The translations under genes were made by a program, and so were the position numbers. The notes below the pieces were generated by a model that did not search any database, had not been told where the DNA came from, and worked only from the letters and a program-made list of their open reading frames with translations. 6,510 nucleotides of DNA, taken from the NCBI GenBank assembly GCA_910577215.1, contig CAJTMQ010000079.1, positions 1-6,510 of the forward strand. The letters run 5' to 3'. Origin of the DNA: an uncultured Eubacterium sp. (GTDB lineage Bacteria; Bacillota; Clostridia; Oscillospirales; Acutalibacteraceae). Numbering within the stretch: the first letter of the stretch is position 1; every line of letters begins with the position of its first letter. Positions 1-5,584 of the stretch are shown piece by piece.

Positions 1-213
1 GGAGTATTTTTCCTTTTGCTTTTCAGAGAGCGGTTGGTTGGTGAAAAACCGCAGGCAAAGAAAAAGAAGGTAGCTTTGGAGCCGACAGGGTGAAATTCAG
101 TAGCTCTGCCCGTATATCTGCGTTAAAGATTTGAGCGGCACTTTTAAGTGCAATTTGAGTGGTACCACGGAAACATATGCTTTCGCCTCAATGATGAGGC
201 GAAAGCTTTTTTT
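1..213 (+). promoter_or_regulatory. T-box leader of valS, tRNA-Val responsive (5' end outside window)
   Basis: This 5' leader senses uncharged tRNA-Val and controls transcription into valS. Stem I is visible from its internal-loop strand AGTA (3-6). The helix pairs 7-11 with 61-65 and 15-19 with 55-59, and carries the AGAGAG bulge motif (25-30) and an apical hairpin pairing 30-35 with 47-52. The opposite loop strand GAA (66-68) is followed by G and then GTA at 70-72, in the specifier position; GTA is a valine codon, matching the downstream gene. A short stem III pairs 138-142 with 147-151. The conserved T-box runs 152-169 and contains TGGT (160-163), which would pair with an ACCA tRNA 3' end. 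The antiterminator can form by pairing 155-159 with 187-191 and 168-172 with 181-185, excluding the terminator at 179-213. The usual ACCGCG is ACCACG here. The basal strand of stem I and the promoter lie left of the window. Confidence 0.93.
179..213 (+). terminator. T-box regulated intrinsic terminator upstream of valS
   Basis: A perfect 12-bp stem pairs 179-190 with 195-206, closes on the 4-base loop ATGA, and is followed by seven T residues (207-213). It is the default-off structure of the T-box leader. Its 5' strand is shared with the 3' side of the antiterminator (181-191), so binding of uncharged tRNA-Val should prevent it from forming. The ribosome binding site AGGAGA (220-225) of valS starts seven bases after the T-tract. 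Confidence 0.95.
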
Positions 214-232
214 GATTTTAGGAGATGATTAA

Positions 233-2926
233 ATGGCAAAAGATTTAGCAAAGCAGTATAACCCGAACGAGGTTGAGGACAGAACCTATAAATTCTGGCT
301 CGATAACAAGTATTTTCATGCAGAATCCGATCCGGATAAAAAGCCATACACAATAGTGATTCCGCCGCCTAATATTACAGGTCAGCTTCATATGGGTCAC
401 GCACTTGATAATACACTTCAGGATATACTTATCCGTTATCACCGTATGGCAGGTTTTGATACACTTTGGCTTCCGGGCACAGACCATGCTTCCATAGCAA
501 CAGAGGCAAAGATTGTAGAGGCAATGCGTGCTGAGGGGATTACAAAAGAGGATATCGGAAGAGATAAATTCCTTGAGCGTGCATGGGATTGGAAAGAAAA
601 GTACGGCGGCAGAATTATAGAACAGCTTAAAAAGATGGGCTCCTCCTGTGATTGGGACAGAGAACGCTTTACGCTTGATGAGGGCTGCAGCAGAGCTGTA
701 AGAGAGGTTTTTGTAGGCTTATATGAAAAAGACCTCATTTACAGAGGCAACCGTATGGTTAACTGGTGCCCGCACTGCAATACATCCATTTCAGATGCTG
801 AGGTTGAATATGAATCAAAGGATTCCAATTTCTGGCATCTTCTCTATACAGTTAAGGAAACAGGCGAAAAACTTGAGCTTGCTACCACAAGACCTGAAAC
901 AATGCTTGGAGATACTGCTGTTGCAATCAATGGTGATGACCCAAGATATACGCATCTGCACGGCTGCCATGTCATTCTTCCTTTGCTCAACAAGGAAATT
1001 CCTATTGTATGTGATGAACATGCGGATATGACAAAGGGAACAGGCGTTGTAAAAATTACTCCTGCCCACGATCCGAATGACTTTGAGGTAGGACTTCGTC
1101 ATAACCTTCCGATTGTACGCACTTTCACTTATGACGGTCATATGACAGGTGCTGCTGACAAGGCTGCTGCAGATGAAATCATCAAGGGCGGAAAGGCAAC
1201 GCAGAATGAGCCCGAGGTTCTTGACTGCGGTAAATATGCGGGAATGACAACTCTTGAAGCAAGAAAAGCAATTCTTGCAGATCTTGAAGCAGGCGGATAT
1301 ATCAAGGAAATTGAGCCTCTCAGCCACGATGTAGGCACCTGCTACCGCTGTCATACAAATATTGAGCCTATGGTTTCAAAGCAGTGGTTTGTAAAAATGG
1401 AGCCTTTGGCAGGTCCTGCAATTGATGCGGTTGAAAAAGGTGATATTAAGTTTGTTCCCGAGCGCTTTAAAAAGAATTATATGAGCTGGATGAAGGGTAC
1501 ACGTGATTGGTGTATCTCACGTCAGCTCTGGTGGGGTCACAGAATCCCTGCATGGTATTGCAGTGACTGTGGTGCAGCAACTGTTTCAAAGGATGACCCC
1601 TGCACCTGCTCACAGTGCGGAAGCAAAAATATCAATCAGGATCCCGATACTCTTGATACTTGGTTCTCGTCTGCGCTTTGGCCGTTTTCTACTCTCGGCT
1701 GGCCTGATGAAACAGAGGATTTAAAACATTATTATCCAACGAATACCTTGGTTACAGGCTATGATATTATAGGCTTCTGGGTAAGCCGAATGATTTTCTC
1801 GGGTCTTGCTTATACGGATAAGGCACCGTTTGATACAGTTCTTATTCACGGTCTTGTTCGTGATGCGCAGGGCAGAAAAATGTCCAAATCCCTCGGTAAC
1901 GGTATAGATCCACTTGAGATTATAGATCAATACGGTGCAGATGCATTGCGATTCACGCTGGCAACAGGTAATTCACCCGGAAATGATATGCGTTTTTCTG
2001 ACGATAAGGTTATGGCATCACGTAACTTTGCCAATAAGCTCTGGAATGCCGCGCGTTTTGTGCTTATGTATCTCGGCGAGGATTATAATTACAGCGGATT
2101 GCCGTCTGAGCTTGCAATTGAGGATAAATGGATTATCAGCAAGGTGAATACACTTGCAAAGGATGTTACTGAAAATCTTGAAAAGTATGAGCTTGGCATT
2201 GCTGTTCAGAAGCTTTATGATTTCATTTGGGATGTTTTCTGTGACTGGTATATTGAAATTTCAAAGATAAGACTGCAGAGCGGTAAGGGTGCAGATACTG
2301 CTAAAGCAGTGCTCGTTTATGTTCTTACAGATATATTGAAGCTGCTTCATCCGTTTATGCCGTTTATTACGGAGGAAATTTATCAGGCGATACCGCACGA
2401 TACCGAATCAATTATGGTTTCTAAGTGGGTTGAGTATGATGAAAAGCTTAACTTTGCCGCTGACGAAGCAGAAATGGAAAAAATAATGCAGGCAATCCGT
2501 GCTGTACGTAACCGCAGAAGTGAAATGAATATTCCGCCAAGCAAGAAGGCGACTGTTTTTGTTGAAACTGTATGTGCAGATACATTTAATATGGGTGCGG
2601 AATTTATCAAGCGTCTTGCATCTGCAAACGAGGTTGAGGTTGCTTCAGATTTCAGCAGTCTTGAAAACACCGTTACAATTATTACAGACGATGTAAAGAT
2701 TTATATTCCCCTTGGAGAGCTTGTTGATTTTGAGGCTGAAAGAAAACGTCTTGAAAAAGAATTGGCAGCTGCACAGGATAAGCTTGATTTCATCAATAAA
2801 AAGCTTAATAATCCGGGCTTTGTTAATAAAGCACCTGAAAAGGTTGTTGCTCAGAACAGAGAAGATGCAGCAAAGCTTGAGGAAAAAATTGCAAATCTTA
2901 AAAAATCCATTGATAATTTAGGTTGA
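233..2926 (+). CDS. valS: Valyl-tRNA synthetase (ValRS, class I)
   Basis: This cytoplasmic enzyme ligates valine to tRNA-Val using ATP and hydrolyses mischarged Thr-tRNA-Val. The 897-residue protein is complete and of ordinary length. The class I HIGH motif appears as HMGH (53-56) after PPPNITG, and KMSKS is at 549-553. The inserted editing domain has TTRPET (218-223) and a conserved Asp280 in the ITPAHDPND segment. The synthetic core carries WWGHRIPAWYC (ending at Cys443) and TWFSS (476-480). Two possible zinc sites are visible: Cys179/Cys182 with Cys370/Cys373, and a ribbon with Cys443/Cys446 and Cys459/Cys462. A helical anticodon-binding domain spans about 600-750. The C-terminal 65 residues are rich in Glu/Lys/Leu, as in the ValRS tRNA-binding coiled coil. 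The start is fixed by AGGAGA (220-225), seven bases upstream of the ATG. Expression should follow tRNA-Val charging through the T-box leader, and folC follows after 3 nt. Confidence 0.98.
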   Translation: MAKDLAKQYNPNEVEDRTYKFWLDNKYFHAESDPDKKPYTIVIPPPNITGQLHMGHALDNTLQDILIRYHRMAGFDTLWLPGTDHASIATEAKIVEAMRAEGITKEDIGRDKFLERAWDWKEKYGGRIIEQLKKMGSSCDWDRERFTLDEGCSRAVREVFVGLYEKDLIYRGNRMVNWCPHCNTSISDAEVEYESKDSNFWHLLYTVKETGEKLELATTRPETMLGDTAVAINGDDPRYTHLHGCHVILPLLNKEIPIVCDEHADMTKGTGVVKITPAHDPNDFEVGLRHNLPIVRTFTYDGHMTGAADKAAADEIIKGGKATQNEPEVLDCGKYAGMTTLEARKAILADLEAGGYIKEIEPLSHDVGTCYRCHTNIEPMVSKQWFVKMEPLAGPAIDAVEKGDIKFVPERFKKNYMSWMKGTRDWCISRQLWWGHRIPAWYCSDCGAATVSKDDPCTCSQCGSKNINQDPDTLDTWFSSALWPFSTLGWPDETEDLKHYYPTNTLVTGYDIIGFWVSRMIFSGLAYTDKAPFDTVLIHGLVRDAQGRKMSKSLGNGIDPLEIIDQYGADALRFTLATGNSPGNDMRFSDDKVMASRNFANKLWNAARFVLMYLGEDYNYSGLPSELAIEDKWIISKVNTLAKDVTENLEKYELGIAVQKLYDFIWDVFCDWYIEISKIRLQSGKGADTAKAVLVYVLTDILKLLHPFMPFITEEIYQAIPHDTESIMVSKWVEYDEKLNFAADEAEMEKIMQAIRAVRNRRSEMNIPPSKKATVFVETVCADTFNMGAEFIKRLASANEVEVASDFSSLENTVTIITDDVKIYIPLGELVDFEAERKRLEKELAAAQDKLDFINKKLNNPGFVNKAPEKVVAQNREDAAKLEEKIANLKKSIDNLG

Positions 2927-2929
2927 TTT

Positions 2930-4015
2930 ATGAATTATAAAGATGCGTTAAATTTAATCATTTCAAAGCAAAGCCTCGGTATTATGCCGGGGCTTTCAAG
3001 AATTCAGAAGCTCCTTGCAGAGATGAATAATCCGCAAAACAGCATTAAGGTTATTCACGTTGCAGGCACGAATGGCAAGGGCACTGTTTCTGCAACAATT
3101 GCAAATGCTTTAATTCAAAACGGATATAAGGTTGGTCTTTTTACCTCTCCGTGGGTTATTGATTATAGAGAGCAGATACAGATTAACAATCAATTTATAA
3201 GTGAAAATGAACTTGCAGAATATATAGAAAAATTCAAAGAAAATGATTGCAGTGAATTTGAATTTCTTACAGCCATTATGTATAAGTTTTTTGCAGATCA
3301 AGGTGTTGACTATGCCGTTGTTGAATGCGGAATGGGCGGCAGAGAGGATGCAACCAATGTTGAGGATTGCAACATTGCCGTTATAACCTCAATTTCACTT
3401 GACCATACTGCTTTTCTGGGGGATACAATAGAAAAAATTGCCGAGGAAAAGGCAGGGATAATCAAGGAAAACGGTGTTTGTGTTTTATATCCAAATCCTG
3501 TATGTGAGCATATTTTTGAAAAAGTTTGCAAAGAAAAAAATGCACATCTTATAAAAGTTGAGGATTATTGTAAGCATTGGTCTCGGAATAATATTGCAAC
3601 AGTATATAAGGCTTTGAATCTGATTTTAGGTGATTGTGAATTTCGTCTTGCACAACTGCCTGCAAGACGAGAAAGAATCGGCGGCATTTTGCTTGACGGC
3701 GGTCATAATACCGATGCCGCAAAATTTCTTGAATACAGCCTTTCTGATGATGAAGTTGCTGTTATCGGTATGATGGCTGATAAGGATATAGACGGCTATC
3801 TGTCAATCGTTGCACCTAAGTGCAGGAAAATTTTCACAACAACACCTGATAACCCGCGTGCAATATCAGCAGCAGAACTGAAGAAAATTGCAGGAAAATA
3901 CTGCACGGATGTTATTGCAATAGATACCCCTGCCGATGCGGTTAAGCAAGCAGGTGTAACGCTTGTGTGCGGTTCGTTTTTCCTTGCAAGAGATGTCAGA
4001 AAATATTTAATTTAA
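2930..4015 (+). CDS. folC: Dihydrofolate synthase / folylpolyglutamate synthase, compact form
   Basis: FolC-family Mur-ligase-fold enzymes add glutamate to dihydropteroate and extend the polyglutamate tail of folates, using ATP, in the cytoplasm. The 361-residue protein has the P-loop GTNGKGT (46-52), a TSP segment (72-74), an ECGMGGREDATNV block (132-144), ITSISLDHTAFLGDT (152-166) and EKAGIIK (173-179), whose Lys174 corresponds to the carbamylated lysine of the family. The C-terminal domain has DGGHN (256-260), ADKD (283-286), TTPDNPR (304-310) and GSFFLARDV (348-356). Family members are usually about 420-430 residues. The missing length lies in the middle (about 205-250): an H-x-x-x-N pattern (His216, Asn220) still resembles the G-x-H-Q-x-x-N motif, but the strands before it and the linker after it are short, and the usual WPGR-like motif reads LPARR (243-247). 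The start follows a modest AGG (2920-2922) inside the end of valS. Shared transcription with valS is likely. Whether both activities are retained cannot be told. Confidence 0.9.
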   Translation: MNYKDALNLIISKQSLGIMPGLSRIQKLLAEMNNPQNSIKVIHVAGTNGKGTVSATIANALIQNGYKVGLFTSPWVIDYREQIQINNQFISENELAEYIEKFKENDCSEFEFLTAIMYKFFADQGVDYAVVECGMGGREDATNVEDCNIAVITSISLDHTAFLGDTIEKIAEEKAGIIKENGVCVLYPNPVCEHIFEKVCKEKNAHLIKVEDYCKHWSRNNIATVYKALNLILGDCEFRLAQLPARRERIGGILLDGGHNTDAAKFLEYSLSDDEVAVIGMMADKDIDGYLSIVAPKCRKIFTTTPDNPRAISAAELKKIAGKYCTDVIAIDTPADAVKQAGVTLVCGSFFLARDVRKYLI

Positions 4016-4039
4016 AATAAAAACAGCTTGTCCTATAAT
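4011..4039 (+). promoter_or_regulatory. Candidate sigma-A-type promoter for the spoIIA operon
   Basis: A perfect TATAAT (4034-4039) lies 17 bases downstream of TTTAAA (4011-4016), which matches four of six positions of TTGACA and overlaps the folC stop codon. Transcription would start near 4046, giving a leader of about 124 nt before spoIIAA. In Bacillus subtilis this operon is driven by sigma-H, but I found no convincing AGGA...GAAT pair at sigma-H spacing in this gap. AT-rich DNA yields such matches by chance, so this is only a candidate. Confidence 0.35.
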
Positions 4040-4054
4040 TCGCTAAAATATTTA

Positions 4055-4088
4055 TAACCGCTATGCTACAATTTCGGCATAGCGGTTA
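4055..4088 (+). terminator. 12-bp inverted repeat after folC, possible terminator
   Basis: Bases 4055-4066 pair perfectly with 4077-4088 around a 10-base loop (4067-4076). It begins 40 bases after the folC stop. The downstream sequence (AATTGTTTG) is only moderately T-rich, so termination on the + strand may be weak. It could end the valS-folC transcript, or, if the TATAAT at 4034 is active, it could be the first hairpin of the spoIIAA leader. Confidence 0.55.
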
Positions 4089-4115
4089 ATTGTTTGCCGA
4101 GGTTAAGAACAACAG

Positions 4116-4155
4116 GAACCTTACTTGCGGCAGGCAGGTAAGGTTCTTATTTTTT
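4116..4155 (+). terminator. Strong intrinsic terminator directly upstream of spoIIAA ribosome binding site
   Basis: A 13-bp stem with one G-T wobble pairs 4116-4128 with 4134-4146, closes on a 5-base loop (4129-4133), and is followed by TTATTTTTT (4147-4155). This is a textbook Rho-independent terminator. Its T-tract ends two bases before the spoIIAA ribosome binding site, so it leaves no room for a downstream promoter. It may simply end upstream transcription, or act as an attenuator: 4095-4104 can pair with 4117-4121 and 4128-4132, which would break the stem. Confidence 0.75.
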
Positions 4156-4157
4156 AT

Positions 4158-4166
4158 GGATGTGAT
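4158..4166 (+). promoter_or_regulatory. Ribosome binding site that sets the spoIIAA start
   Basis: GGATGTGAT differs by one base from the GGAGGTGAT anti-16S complement and ends three bases before the ATG at 4170. It supports this ATG over the in-frame TTG at 4125, which lies inside the terminator hairpin and would add 15 residues that do not resemble the SpoIIAA family. Confidence 0.75.
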
Positions 4167-4169
4167 TAT

Positions 4170-4490
4170 ATGAATGTAACAATTGAATCAAGCGGAAATC
4201 TTATGATAGCCTATCTTATCGGTGAGCTGGATCACCACACTGCAGGTGAGGTACGTGCTAAAATTGATAATGCAATAAGCTATAAAAAGCCGAATCATTT
4301 GATTTTGGATTTTAAAAATATAACCTTTATGGATTCAAGCGGAATAGGGCTTGTTATGGGCAGATTTCGTTTAATGCAAAATCATAGAGGCACTGTTGAA
4401 ATCAGAAATGTTACCATGCAAACAAAAAAAATTATGGAGCTTGCAGGGCTTGGCAGAATTGCCGTCATAAACGAACTAAAGGAGATTTAA
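4170..4490 (+). CDS. spoIIAA: Anti-sigma-F factor antagonist SpoIIAA
   Basis: SpoIIAA is the STAS-domain switch protein of the forespore. In its unphosphorylated form it binds SpoIIAB and frees sigma-F. SpoIIAB inactivates it by serine phosphorylation, and SpoIIE reactivates it. The 106-residue protein has the family signature GELDHH (18-23) and the phosphorylation loop FMDSSGIGLVMGR (53-65). Ser56, the first serine after Asp55, matches the phosphorylated Ser58 of B. subtilis. The C-terminal part (MELAGLGRI) matches the end of the STAS fold. Length is close to the 117 residues of the B. subtilis protein. The gene heads a three-gene operon, one base before spoIIAB. A strong hairpin terminator sits just ahead of its ribosome binding site. 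RsbV or another STAS antagonist is unlikely, given GELDHH and the neighbours. Confidence 0.95.
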   Translation: MNVTIESSGNLMIAYLIGELDHHTAGEVRAKIDNAISYKKPNHLILDFKNITFMDSSGIGLVMGRFRLMQNHRGTVEIRNVTMQTKKIMELAGLGRIAVINELKEI

Positions 4491-4491
4491 T

Positions 4492-4926
4492 ATGAAAAAT
4501 GAAAATGAATTCAGACTTACAGTAGACAGTAAAAGCATTAACGAAAGCTTTGCAAGAGTGGTAGTTTCAGCATTTGTCACCCCGTTGGATCCTACACTTG
4601 AAGAGCTTGCCGATTTAAAAACAGCAGTTTCGGAAGCTGTAACAAACTGTATTGTGCACGGTTACAAGGAGCAGTTCGGAAAAATTTACATAACAGGAAG
4701 AATAGTGGAAGATACGGTTAAAATCATTATCCGTGATAAAGGCTGCGGTATAGATAATATTGATCAGGCAAGAACTCCGCTCTTTACAACAGGAGAGGGT
4801 GACAGGGCAGGGCTCGGCTTCACCGTTATGGAAAGCTTCTGTGACAGAATTCTTGTTCGCTCAAAGGTAAATAACGGCACAAGCGTTACACTGATTAAAA
4901 AAATTGAAGGCAAAGCAAAATGGTGA
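4492..4926 (+). CDS. spoIIAB: Anti-sigma-F factor / serine kinase SpoIIAB
   Basis: SpoIIAB is a GHKL-fold ATPase that holds sigma-F inactive in the predivisional and mother cells and phosphorylates SpoIIAA on serine. The 144-residue protein is full length (146 in B. subtilis). It shows NESFARV (17-23) with Arg22 at the contact surface, the N-box SEAVTNCIVHGY (47-58) with Glu48 as likely catalytic base and Asn52 as magnesium ligand, the ATP-binding RDKGCGI (81-87), and the lid plus G2 box LFTTGEGDRAGLGF (97-110) including Arg105. The start has an excellent AAAGGAGAT (4478-4486) overlapping the end of spoIIAA. The final 7 bp overlap the start of sigF, which suggests translational coupling to keep anti-sigma and sigma amounts balanced. 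RsbW is the nearest alternative, but the context and near-identity of these motifs to SpoIIAB favour this call. Confidence 0.97.
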   Translation: MKNENEFRLTVDSKSINESFARVVVSAFVTPLDPTLEELADLKTAVSEAVTNCIVHGYKEQFGKIYITGRIVEDTVKIIIRDKGCGIDNIDQARTPLFTTGEGDRAGLGFTVMESFCDRILVRSKVNNGTSVTLIKKIEGKAKW

Positions 4927-5579
4927 TAGATAAAAGAGCACAGATGATAGAGGAAAATATCGGTCTTGTGCATTCCGTAGCAAAGCGCTTCAAGGGCAGA
5001 GGTGTTGATTATGAAGATTTGTTTCAGTCCGGCTGCATCGGCTTAATTAAAGCAGTAGATAACTTTGATGAATCAAAGGGCTTTCAGTTTTCAACCTATG
5101 CCGTTCCCGTTATTATGGGGGAAATCAAGCGTGTTTTCAGGGACGGCGGAGCAATAAAGGTTGGAAGAAGCCTTAAAGAAAAATCACTTAAAGCGCAAAG
5201 ACTTCGTGATATTTTCCTGAAAAGGGAATTAAGAGAGCCAACAGTTTCCGAGCTTGCCGATATGCTCGGCTGTGATGTAAATGAAACGGCTGAAATTCTG
5301 AATGTTATCAATCCCATGCTCTCAATAAATCAGTTCGGTGAGGACGGCAGTGCAGATTTTGACATTCCCGTTGATGATTCGGAAAATCTTTTTGACAGAA
5401 TTTCTCTTTCGCAGATTATAGACACATTGGATAACGATGAAAAGCAACTGATTGACTGCAGATATTATAAGGGGCAGACGCAGACAGTAACTGCAAACTC
5501 AATGGGTATTTCGCAGGTGCAGGTATCACGCAAAGAGAAAGCCGTTCTCCGAAAGCTTCGGGAACGGCTTGATAATTGA
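4920..5579 (+). CDS. sigF: Forespore sigma factor sigma-F, N-terminally short
   Basis: This RNA polymerase sigma subunit of the sigma-70 family directs early forespore transcription once SpoIIAA displaces SpoIIAB. The 219-residue protein has region 2 (VDYEDLFQSGCIGLIKAVDNFD, from 29, and FSTYAVPVIMGEIKRVFRDGG, from 58), a region 3 segment (about 95-165), and region 4 with the helix-turn-helix around 185-208 (QTQTVTANSMGISQVQVSR). Sigma-F is usually about 250 residues. Here the protein starts almost at region 2.1 and lacks the roughly 25 residues of region 1.2. This is not a misplaced start: an in-frame TGA sits at 4905-4907, with no start codon between it and 4920. The ATG lies in the last codons of spoIIAB, with AAGG (4907-4910) nine bases upstream. 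The 3' end encodes a strong hairpin (5541-5568). Sigma-G shares region 2, but the spoIIAA-spoIIAB linkage identifies sigma-F. Confidence 0.94.
   Translation: MVIDKRAQMIEENIGLVHSVAKRFKGRGVDYEDLFQSGCIGLIKAVDNFDESKGFQFSTYAVPVIMGEIKRVFRDGGAIKVGRSLKEKSLKAQRLRDIFLKRELREPTVSELADMLGCDVNETAEILNVINPMLSINQFGEDGSADFDIPVDDSENLFDRISLSQIIDTLDNDEKQLIDCRYYKGQTQTVTANSMGISQVQVSRKEKAVLRKLRERLDN
5531..5568 (-). terminator. Hairpin in the 3' end of sigF, likely terminator for metA
   Basis: Bases 5541-5547 pair with 5562-5568 and 5549-5553 with 5557-5561, with T5548 bulged and a three-base loop: 12 pairs in all. Read on the minus strand the hairpin is followed by TTTCTCTTTG (5540 to 5531), a good T-rich tail placed 17 bases after the metA stop codon. 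On the plus strand the tail (TTGATAATTG) is poorer, so termination of sigF here is less certain. The element lies entirely within sigF coding sequence. Confidence 0.6.
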
Positions 5580-5584
5580 TTATA

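Noticed and set aside
815..1354. A 179-codon open frame on the minus strand inside valS.
   Set aside because: It is antisense to well-conserved ValRS editing-domain codons, shows no recognisable domain, and is explained by the codon use of valS.
4064..4072. TGCTACAAT, an extended -10 promoter element in the loop of the 4055-4088 inverted repeat.
   Set aside because: There is no -35 match at suitable spacing and it sits within a hairpin. The TATAAT at 4034 is a better candidate.
4112..4140. AGGAACC at 4114-4120 as a -35 element of a sigma-H promoter for the spoIIA operon.
   Set aside because: No GAAT-type -10 lies 12-14 bases downstream, and the bases are part of the terminator stem.
4125..4169. 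A TTG start at 4125 that would lengthen SpoIIAA by 15 residues.
   Set aside because: The extension lies inside the terminator hairpin and its T-tract, has no ribosome binding site, and does not resemble the family. ATG 4170 has a near-perfect site.
4170..5579. The three-gene cluster as an rsbV-rsbW-sigB general stress operon.
   Set aside because: GELDHH and MDSSGIG in the first protein, NESFARV and SEAVTN in the second, and sigma-F-like regions 2 and 4 in the third match SpoIIAA, SpoIIAB and sigma-F closely.
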